Origin: Ridgeia piscesae
Taxonomy: Eukaryota; Annelida; Polychaeta; Sabellida; Siboglinidae
Direction of reading: 5' to 3'
DNA: 64,000 bases
NCBI GenBank assembly: GCA_025642075.2
Contig: JAODUO010000080.1
Span: 575,001 to 639,000, forward strand
Shown: one piece after another, positions 42,896-54,600 of the stretch
How positions within the stretch are numbered: position 1 is the stretch's first letter
How the letters are laid out: the number at the start of each line of letters is the position of its first letter
Notes under the pieces: generated by a model
Told to the model about the DNA's origin: nothing
What the model saw: the letters and a program-made list of their open reading frames with translations, nothing else
The model's database searches: none
Position numbers and translations under genes: made by a program

Positions 42896-45800
42896 CTAGA
42901 AAACAAAGTCTGACTCCGCCATATCGATGGCCCATGCGAACTTGTCACGCTGAGCCTTGTTGTACACCTTCTCGGTGGGGACGTCCCATTTCTTGCACCT
43001 GGTGTGAAAGAACAGTCATTTTATGCACTCTAAAAGAGTTACTAATTGCAAGTGGCCTCAACATTTCAACAACCTAACCTCCCCATGATTAAGTAGATTT
43101 GTGAGATTGCTTTGTAGATTACAATTTAATCCACAAATACTTGCAATAATGTGTAGATTAACTAACAGCTTTAGTTAATAAATCTTGTCTTGTGGAAGCC
43201 AAGTTTTTATTCTGATTAGTACTACCAAGTGATCTGATGAACTGATGGGTGCAAGACGTAGTGACCATCCAGTGTCCTACTGACCACAGTAATATAAATA
43301 TAGGTCATATTCACTACAGAAGTTCACTGACCATGCAATGCTGATTCGAGGATCCAAGTAGTTCAGCTTAGACGTGCCTAGGGCGATATCTTTGTTTTCA
43401 TCCTAAAACATTCAATACAGTTATTACATACCATCATGTATTTGCACGAAACAAACTAAACATTTCAGGTTTTACCAGTCAAAACGTATCAAAGCTGTAA
43501 TCACTGCAGTTATTATTTTTTCTGGGGAATATATCTGCAAACGATTCTGCATGAGGATTAACATTGATTATCACGAGACCACAACAGCACTAAGTCACAC
43601 GTGCAGAAACATTATCATTACCTTATCCGTTGCCTGAACCTCAAGTTTTGTCAGTTGTTCCTGTAATCGCTCAACCATTTTCTTCTTGCGCTCGTACAGC
43701 CTGCAACAGACAGGTCCCCTCATGAGAACGCATCGTGATACACAATTACTATACATGCTGCGTATGTGACGTGGATTGTCAGACTGGATCATTCCAAGTG
43801 GCGTTTCTTTTATTCGTTTTGCAGTCAATCAACCTTAACATTTTGGTTGTGAGCTAGATAATTAAAGACAATGCGAGTAACTCTCACACATCCATGTCCT
43901 CTTAAAAAGCAGCCACCCAGGTCATGACAGATGTGACTTGATATTTATTATACACACGGAAATGTAAACCAGCCTAGGAAGGGACTGAGGCTATATTCAT
44001 GGGTTTGTATCCTAGCTGAAAAAAGTAAAATGTGATTGGAAGTGTAGAACAATTATACTGGAATCAGTCTGATTACCCATGATTATGGCCTCACTGCTGT
44101 GCCACTCCAAGTGGTTACCTTTACTATCAAACCAACTGTGTTATTAATTAACCCATGCAAAGTCAGCTGGATTTTTGCATAAGTAATTACTTTTCATTAA
44201 TGTGTAATTTCAAGGGCAGCATTGTTCATCAGTGAAAACACTATGTATGTTATCATACAATAGAATCATATGGTTGAGCAAGAAATGATTCGGGTAGACA
44301 TGAACAACTTACGATCTTGCTTTCTCAGTCTTCATGTTCTTTACATCAGACTTGGCGGCTTTGACTTCCTTTTTAGCATCTTTGATGGCCACCTGCTTCG
44401 CTTCGATCTGTCAAACAAACTCCTTCATTATGCTCTGCCTTTGAAGTTGCTTACCAACTCATACTGGATATAGAATTTTGTATATCGTCATTTCAACACG
44501 TGCAATTCTTTATGCTGTAGAAACTTTAAGATTTTCCGCAAGAAACAGATACATTAGTGACTAGAGTCAATACATAAGTATCATGATTCTTGATCGATGA
44601 TCTGTACTTCTGCCTGTTATGCCAACTATGACGACTCATGACAGTTCTAGTAGACATAGGCACATAGCTCTTGATCAGTACAGTTGTGTATTCATGTGGT
44701 CTCATGAGTCTAACATGTTGTAGGCATCACCTCAAGAGCTACGTTAAAATGTCGGATTTCAAATAAGCAACAACACACGGCAGCCAAAGATGAAAACTAC
44801 TTACCCGATCTAACCCCGAAAAATTGGTGCAAACATTTAGAGTTAACAGATGAAGCTGCTTCAATCTATGAAAGATCAATAATCACAGCCAGACGGGATT
44901 GACAGACATACCTTTGCCTGAAGGTTTTCCATCTGCTTGCTGAAGTTCTTGGGCACTGCCCGCTGATGGTTACACAGGATGGCCACTGCTCGGTTGGCTC
45001 GGTTGTATGACAACAACTTGGCAGGAATTGGGTCGTCCGCTACAAGGCGAAGGATCATGGTTAAGTTATTTCAATAGCGGTAGTAGCTTAACTAATGTAA
45101 AATGCTACGGAACATGAAATGAATGCCTCCATCTACTCTAAACATGAATCACCATAATGAAAGCACTATTGAATAATTAATTAATGGGGAATGTACAAAA
45201 GCAATCAGCCAGGGGGTGCCTTTATGCAACTTGGGCTGCATGCCGTCAACCGCCAGCATCCCGTTGCCTTGTTACAACGCATTCATTCATTATATCCAGC
45301 ATTTGTTAACACAAGTTGTAGATATGCCTTACAGATATAACAGTTGGAGCCTAAAAGAACTCAAAAATGAACTAAAAAATAAACAATGCACTAAACAATG
45401 TGAATACGCCACAGGCCCGAGGTGCATTTCAGCACCACCTAGTGATCTTGTAGGTTCCCCATTGTAAATGGTAGATCTGTCGATTGGGAATTATTTTATT
45501 AATATTTGCACACATACAGTAACAGTTTTATGTTAATGATAACACAAGCTGGGTAGGTGTGCTTAATAAAAACATATTTCAGTAAATTTATTTTATTATG
45601 CTCTTGGTCAATCAAGTTGAGAAACTGTAACAATTACTCATATTCAGTTTTATATCACTGTATGTGGACTGAGGTTTGATACCAAAGTGAGAACAGACAA
45701 CCAATTATATGTGGCTACAACTGACCGACGGTCAAGAGGTCCAGCTGTTGCTGCAGCGTGATGGAAGCGTTGTATGTTCGGAAGACCTTCGCGGTCAGCC

Positions 45801-48800
45801 CATCCATCAAACTAGACAGGTGCTTGTTCAAGATGGCCGTCTGAAACAAAGTGCCACAGTGTTTAGGAAACTATGTTCAATGTGATATTTAATCACAGCA
45901 GTTAAGTAACATGACTGATGACTTTCATTGTTACGTTAACTATTGATCTATATATGAAACAATGTTTATTTCTGACACACAACTTAGAATAATCAAAGTT
46001 GTTGTGTTGTGTTCTCTGGATTCTGAAGTGTTGAACTCTTCAGAAAACCACAAATACGTCACAGAAAACGATAACCAAGTAACAACAATCCAGTCTCTAG
46101 AAACACATATGTCACATTGATGTAGCTGACCCATCTTAACAAAATGAGTCGGATGTCGGTAATTTTCAAAATTGTTGAATTCGCATTTTTTCTCTCACCA
46201 AACGCATTTATAGTAAAAATCAGTTTTACCAATATCTGACTCATTTCGTAAAGATGGGTCACAAATTATTTTAGGTATAATTTACTTTGTAGTATTAGTG
46301 ATTTATTTTTACATAAAATCAATACAGTTGTATATTTACATGGTCGCATCAACATAAGAATCATCTCGGCAACTAAAATAAAGTTAAAAAGACTTGAGAA
46401 AACACAAGCTTTCTACTCGTCATTTCTCTTACTTCTCTAAGAAACAAATATAAGAAACAAATCGCTATGGCACAGTGTGATGCAAATAACCAACGGGTTT
46501 TCGCTTGAGAATCAGCACAACTCACATTGAGCCTGTCGAAAACGTCGTCTGAGCCTTGCTTGTTGTCGGTGAACAGCAGCAGGTTCTTGAAGACTCGCTT
46601 CTCCACACTCACTTGGTTGTAGTAGCGGATAGAGTCCTTGCCGAGGAAGTCAAACTCAACGACAAACTCCTTGTCGTTGAGTTTCTCGTGCAGCTTTATG
46701 TGTTCGACTCGCAGCGAGCAGCAGCCGACAGTGTCTGCCTGGTCCTCATCCTTCTCGTTACCTGCCCTCAGGGCCAACTACAACCAGAAACTCATTCACT
46801 CATTACCTGCCCTCAGGGCCAACTACAACCAGAAACTCATTCACTCATTACCTGCCCTCAGGGCCAACTACAACCAGAAACTCATTCACTCATTACCTGC
46901 CCTCAGGGCCAACTACAACAAGAAACTCATTCACTCATTACCTGCCCTCAGGGCCAACTACATCAAGAAACTCATTCACTCATTACCTGCCCTTACTGCC
47001 AAATACAACAATGTCATGACCCTGGCCTGTTTCAGTGCCAACTCACTTATTATTACCCACATTCAGAGCCAAAGAAAAATATGCAAAGTAACCCAAGAAG
47101 ACAGAAGAATGTGAAGGGGCTGCAAGAAGAGATTAGTTTTACAAAGCCCTAAATATGAAACTATCTGGAAACAGAACAAGATGGACAGAGCATGTGAAGA
47201 ATCACATGGACCCCATGTAACAAAACGACTCACAGACAAAACGTTATCACAAATTGCCCTTGATCAGTACAGTTGTGTATTCATGTATTCTCATGAGTCT
47301 AACATGTTGTAAGCATCATTTCAAGAGCAACCTCAGTGCATCAGTAAACAGAAATGTCTGTTAGAATAGCCGTCTCATGAAGTATAACAACAACCTTTAC
47401 CCTACCCCTGCCATTGTGTTTTTTCAATGTAATATGAAACATTCCCACAGTAAAATGGCCTTTTTATAGGTGTTTACACATTATATAAATTATTTACACA
47501 TCTGACAAAAAACAAAAATGGAATAGACTTTTGAATGTCCGACTTCTCCATATGCACACCAACATTTGCTATGCAACAAAGAAGACCCAGCAAACATTCA
47601 TTACACAGAAACAACAGCTGAGAATGCCCGTGTGGCTTGCTGATGTCAGTGTTCTGGCAATCCTCACCTTGTCAATGAAGTAGAGGGCCACGGCTCGCTG
47701 TCTGATCCTCATCTCCTTCGACTTCCAGTCCTCGCGGTACTGGGCACGTATCCGGTCAACGGTTGAGTGGAGCTTCCGGGCCGTCTCATACTTCTGCCAG
47801 TCCTTCTCCCCCTGAAGTACAAGTCACACCATTTCAGGTTCGACTGCAGGTACAATAAAGTAGAACGTAGGCTATTTCAGGGTCAAGACAACATCAACCA
47901 ACAGTTTATGATTCTCATTTTGCCCACCGTATTACTTCCTTCACAATGCTGAGTGAAACAGAATTAACGATTCACTGCAGTGACTCGCAATATTCTATTT
48001 AGACGTTGCTCTTGATCAGTACAGTGGTGTATTCATGTGGTCTCATGAGTCTAACATGTTGTAAGCATCATTTCAAGAGCAACATTTACATGTTTGACTA
48101 ATTCACCAAAACAGCCGGAGTAAGTGAAGTAACAACAATCTTCAAACAAACAATAACTCAAAATATGGATAATCTTAACAGCAAATGTAGTTAAACTATT
48201 TATTTTCAGGAATCTCATTGTACTATGATTTTTCCTTCCTAATCTACTATTTACAGACACTAAATTTTGGCTAAAATAACTAACATAATATCAAGCTGAC
48301 ATTTTAGTAAATTCACTAGATTTGAATGATCTTTGCCATTTTGTTCCCGAATGCCTTCATAAGTATTTCTGTTACAAACAACAACACTGCAGCTACAGCA
48401 GCTACAGCAGCTACTGCAGCTACTGCAGCTACAGCAGCTACTGCAGCTACAGCAGCTACTTGTTATGTTCGGCTAAACACAGCTCTTGATCAGTACAGTT
48501 GTGTATTCATGTGGTATCATGAGTCTAACATGTTGTAAGCATCACCTCAAGAGCAACATAGCCGTTAAATAACACGATCTAACAAATGATCTCTTTGGCA
48601 AAAGGTCACTAGTTTACAAAGCCAGCATCAAGATATCAAAATAACTGACATATCACCAAGTTGACATTATACTATACTCAAATTATCTCTTCTCTTCTAT
48701 TCTCCATCGGTATTTCTTTATGAACTACACTACTGTTAGACACAGCTCGATCAATATAGTTGTATATTCATGTGGTCTCATCAATCAACTGCTCTACAAC

Positions 48801-51659
48801 ATGTTGTAGGCATCATTTCAAGAACAACAACGCCGCCTAGCGACAGTACTAAATAGACAAATTCATTATATTTAATTATAAACCACGTTTGTCCAAATTT
48901 CAAGATGATATTGTTTGATGGGTCCAGAGCCAACACTGCATATTCTGCTAATAATTGTACAAAATACAGGATTGTTGATTTGTTGTGATGTACTTCTTAC
49001 ATACCTTGAGCTTGGAGGCAGCGTTCAGCATGACATACTTGGTACTGCCCTGAATGTTTTCCACCCAACACGCCAGCCAACTCACCTACAACAAACACAT
49101 CCTCAATCATACGCCAACCAACTCACCTACAACAAACACACCATCAATCACACGCCAGCCAACTCACCTACAACAAACATGCCATCAATCACACGCCAGC
49201 CAACTCACCTACAACAAACACACCATCAATCACACACCAGCCAATTCATCTACAATAAACACGCCAGCCAACTCATCTACAATAAACACGCCAGCCAACT
49301 CATCTACAATAAACACGCCAGCCAACTCACCTACAACAAACATGCCAGCCAACTCATCTACAATAAACACGCCAGCCAACTCACCTACAACAAACACGCC
49401 ATCAATCACACGCCAGCCAACTCATCTACAATAAACACGCCAGCCAACTCACCTACAACAAACACGCCATCAATCACACGCCAACCAACTCACCTACAAC
49501 AAACATCTACCACAAACAAAAGCACAGTTGACCCTGCATTCTCACCGTGTTGTCGTGGCGGACTTCCTTCCACTTGTGTCCTTCTGGGGGGTCAGGAACC
49601 TTGGCATCCCTGCAACGCAAATACAACACCACATGACTCCGACACGTGTCAACAAGAGGCATCACTATACGTCTAATTAAAACGCTCACAGACATACCCT
49701 ATATTAATCACATATATTACAAAAGACTCGTCTTACTTGCTGCAGTTTATGATGACATCTTCGGGCATTGTTCGTTTCTTGAGCATGCCCTGCTTCGGAT
49801 GGTCTCCACGCCCTCGGAACAGACCCGGCGGCTCAATGCGGAAGTTGCCAATTTTCTCTGTGTGGCCGTCTATCTTAGCATAGCCATACATCTCCACCAA
49901 TTTCTCGTTATCTTTCTTCAGCTTCTAAGAAACATAATATTGCATTTTTCGATAATATTCCGGGCAAAAAACAGATCTTCACAGTAGTATTGTAATAGTG
50001 CTGTGACAATGGCAGTGTCATCTTTAGAAATCATACAGCAGTAAAGAAGAAAAAACCCTCAATTTGTAATTGTGACAACTGACAAATTGGTATGCCACCA
50101 AAAACAATACGCTCCCCAGGAGAGTTGTCAGCCAACGTCTTGTTTACTTTATCAGACGTTGCTCTTGATCAGTACAGTTGTGTATTCATGTGGTCTCATG
50201 AGTCTAACATGTTGTAGGCATCACCTCAAGAGCAACATTAACACGTTTGACTAAATCACCAAAAACAGCCGCCAAAACAGCAGAAGTAAATGAAGTAACA
50301 ACAATCTTCAAACAAACAATAACTCAAAAGACAGATCATTATAACAGGAAATATAGCTAAACTATTTATTTTCACGAATCTCACAGCATTATGATATGTC
50401 CTTCCTAATCTATTATTAAATTTGACTAAATTGGCTGTCAGTGATGTAGCTACTAAAATAACTGACACATCACACAGTTGACATTGTAGTATACTGAAAT
50501 TATCTCTGCTATACTGCGTTGATATTTCTTTTATGAACAACTTCACTTCAGCTACTTCTGTTAGTTGCCCTTGATCAGTACAGTGGTGTATTCATTTGGT
50601 CTCATGAGTATAACATGTTGTAGGCATCATTTCAAGAGCAACATTTACATGTTTGACTACATCACCAAAAACAGCCGCCAAACAGCAGGAGTAAGGGAAG
50701 TAACAACAATCTTCAAACAAACAATAACTCAAAAGATGGATCATTATAACAGGAAATATAGTTAAACTATTTATATTCAGGAATCTCATTGTACTATGAT
50801 TTACAAACACTAAAGTGGCTGTCAGTGATGTAACTACTAAAATAACTAACATCAAGCTGACATTTTAGTAAATTCACTACATTTGAATGATCTCTGCCAT
50901 TTTGTTCCCGAATGCCTTCATAAGTATTTCTGTTACAAACAACAACACTGCAGCTACAGCAGCTACAGCAGCTACAGCAGCTACTGCAGCTACTTGTGAC
51001 GTTCGGTTAAACACAGCTCTTGATCAGTACAGTTGTGTATTCATGTGGTATCATGAGTCTAACATGTTGTAAGCATCATTTCAAGAGCAACATAGCCATT
51101 AAATAACACGATCTAACAAATACGCTCTGGCAAAAGGTCACTAGCTTACAAAGCCAGCACCAACATAGATATGATAGACACACAGACAGAAGTATAATCT
51201 TGAGTGGTACCGTGATTGTGTGTTTATTTATATGTATTACATCCTTTGTATATTTCCTATATTATTCTGGGACAACCACTCAGTAAAGCTTTGTTTTTCC
51301 CACTGGTACTGAAGTGAGATGACACTGCACTGAGGCAGCTGGAAGAGACACTGAGTGCAGCTTGCCACCATCGACCACATGGACTACAGTACCATGGGAC
51401 AACAGCGACAGAATGCAAGATAATGAGATGCTCGTACCAGTTTCTCTTCCTTTGTGCGGTTTTTGCGCTCCTCGGTGAGTCGTGTAAAGTAAGCGTGCAT
51501 CTTTGTGAAGTTGCACTTCTTCAGGTCTGTGATTGTCTGTTTCTCCTCTAGCGTCATCGTCTTACGCCAGTCCTACAAGAACCACATATCCAACGTTAGA
51601 GGCAACTTCATAGATTAGGCATATATATATCATCAGTGATATTGGGGGTTTATGGATGC

Positions 51660-51699
<40 letters not shown>

Positions 51700-54600
51700 A
51701 TGTATCCATAAACTCGCAATATCACTGAATGTCTTTCATTCCGTTTGGATTATGGTCTCTATACTGTGGGTCACATCGTAGTGATGAAAATATTGTTCTT
51801 AACAATGATATAACAAACCCAGAACAACGCAGCTATCTATCCCACTGTTTTTTAGGCTTTGAACAACTATGTAACACATAACATTTTGCCATGGTGTAAA
51901 ATTACCAGACGATTTTGTAATTAATCACAAGTCTGACATGTCTGAACGAACCTTGAGGAAGTTGCGATTGAATATGTCGCGTGTCGTGTAGTCGTGCTCG
52001 ATCATGCGGGCGTAGAACGTGGCCACTTCCTCTGCTTTTTCGCTCAGCTTCATCTCCTTGCCATCGTAGTAGAACTTTACCTCATCGGGCAGTGGCTCAT
52101 AGGGCGGGGCAAACATCGGGCCGCTGTGTTCAAGGAACTTCCACTTGGTGCCGTCGTCCTTACGGTCTTCCTCCCACCTAACATATGCAGGTCACTGGGG
52201 TACATGTCTATTGATCGATTATTACCACTGTCCTCATAACTCTTCACACAACCTATTGACCTGTCCACACCTTCTTGCCTGTGTCCACAACTCCCTCTCC
52301 CTTCTTCTCAAAACTAGTGTTCTAATCTAAGATTAGTGTTTAACAACTGTTAGTCAGCAATGATGATTATGTACTTTCGGTAACTTACAATCTGAATTAA
52401 TTATTTTGTGATTATGTCCAATCATTGAGATTACGCTGAGAACATGTGACCAGTGACACTTTAGGGAGACACAGTCACTTACCAGCGCCACTTCTCCTGT
52501 TCCTCGGCCTGCAGCTTTTCCTTCTTCACCTGTGCTCCCGTCTTTCCCTTCTGTGCCTTAAGCGCCTCCAGCTTCTTCTTCTTTTTCTGCAAAAGGAAAT
52601 TGTGTTCAGGCAAGACAGATCCTGTGTGAGCTGACTGCGTGAGAGTTGACTGCGTGAGAGCTGACTGTGTGAGAGTTGACTGTGTGAGAGCTGACTGTGT
52701 GAGAGCTGACTGGTGAGAGCTGACTGCGTGAGAGGTGACTGCGTGAGAGCTGACTGCGTGAGAGCTGACTGTGTGAGAGCTGACTGTGTGAAAGCTGACT
52801 GGTGAGAGCTGACTGCGTGAGAGGTGACTGCGTGAGAGCTGACTGCATAAGAGCTGACTGTGTGAGAGCTGACTGTGTGAGAGGTGACTGTGTGAGAGGT
52901 GACTGGGTGAGAGCTGACTGTGTGAGAGGTGACTGTGTGAGAGGTGACTGTGTGGGAGCTGACTGCGTGAGAGGTGACTGCGTGAGAGCAGACAGTGTGA
53001 GAGGTGACTGCGTGAGAGCAGACAGTGTGAGAGCTGACTGCGTGGGAGCTGACTGCGTGAGAGGTGACTGCGTGAGAGCTGACTGCGTGAGAGCAGACAG
53101 TGTGAGAGGTGACTGTGTGAGAGGTGACTGCGTGAGAGCTGACTGTGTGAGAGGTGACTGTGTGAGAGGTGACTGTGTGGGAGCTGACTGCGTGGGAGCT
53201 GACTGCGTGAGAGGTGACTGCGTGAGAGCTGACTGTGTGAGAGGTGACTGTGTGAGAGGTGACTGTGTGGAGCTGACTGCGTGGGAGCTGACTGCGTGAG
53301 AGCAGACAGTGTGAGAGGTGACTGCGTGAGAGCTGACTGTGTGAGAGGTGACTGTGTGAGAGGTGACTGTGTGGGAGCTGACTGCGTGGGAGCTGACTGC
53401 GTGAGAGCAGACAGTGTGAGAGGTGACTGCGTGAGAGCAGACAGTGTGAGAGGTGACTGCGTGAGAGCAGACAGTGTGAGAGGTGACTGCGTGAGAGCTG
53501 ACTGCGTGGGAGCTGACTGCGTGAGAGGTGACTGCGTGAGAGCTGACTGCGTGAGAGCAGACAGTGTGAGAGCTGACTGCGTGAGAGCAGACAGTGTGAG
53601 AGGTGACTGCGTGAGAGCAGACAGTGTGAGAGGTGACTGCGTGAGAGCAGACAGTGTGAGAGCTGACTGCGTGAGAGCTGACTGCGTGAGAGCAGACAGT
53701 GTGAGAGGTGACTGCGTGAGAGCAGACAGTGTGAGAGCTGACTGCGTGAGAGCAGACAGTGTGAGAGCTGACTGCGTGAGAGCAGACAGTGTGAGAGGTG
53801 ACTGCGTGAGAGCAGACAGTGTGAGAGCTGACTGCGTGAGAGCTGACTGCGTGAGAGCAGACAGTGTGAGAGGTGACTGCGTGAGAGCAGACAGTGTGAG
53901 AGCTGACTGCGTGAGAGCAGACAGTGTGAGAGGTGACTGCGTGAGAGGTGACTGCGTGAGAGCTGACTGCGTGAGAGCAGACAGTGTGAGAGCTGACTGC
54001 GTGAGAGCAGACAGTGTGAGAGGTGACTGCGTGAGAGCAGACAGTGTGAGAGCTGACTGCGTGAGAGCAGACAGCGTGAGAGCTGACTGCGTGAGAGCAG
54101 ACAGTGTGAGAGCTGACTGCGTGAGAGCAGACAGTGTGAGAGCTGACTGCGTGAGAGCAGACAGTGTGAGAGCTGACTGCGTGAGAGCAGACAGTGTGAG
54201 AGGTGACTGCGTGAGAGCAGACAGTGTGAGAGCTGACTGCGTGAGAGCAGACAGCGTGAGAGCTGACTGCGTGAGAGGTGACTGCGTGAGAGCTGACTGC
54301 GTGAGAGCAGACAGTGTGAGAGCTGACTGCGTGAGAGCAGACAGTGTGAGAGCTGACTGCGTGAGAGCAGACAGTGTGAGAGCTGACTGCGTGAGAGCAG
54401 ACAGTGTGAGAGGTGACTGCGTGAGAGCAGACAGTGTGAGAGCTGACTGCGTGGGAGCTGACTGCGTGAGAGCAGACAGTGTGAGAGCTGACTGCGTGGG
54501 AGCTGACTGCGTGAGAGCTGACTGCGTGAGAGCTGACTGCGTGAGAGCAGACAGTGTGAGAGGTGACTGCGTGAGAGCAGACAGTGTGAGAGGTGACTGC

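Noticed and set aside
48005..48083. Hammerhead ribozyme (CTCATGAG looks close to CTGATGAG)
   Set aside because: No GAAA core strand and no cleavage triplet in the required arrangement.
48326..48538. Ala/Thr-repeat frame in the TOP1 intron (also at 50887-51072)
   Set aside because: Translation of the (CAGCTA)n microsatellite beside the snoRNA-like element.
50158..50236. tRNA or tRNA-derived SINE (about 73-nt core with a 7-bp acceptor-like stem)
   Set aside because: No box A or box B (GGTTCGA) and no anticodon arm in either orientation; box C/D features fit better.
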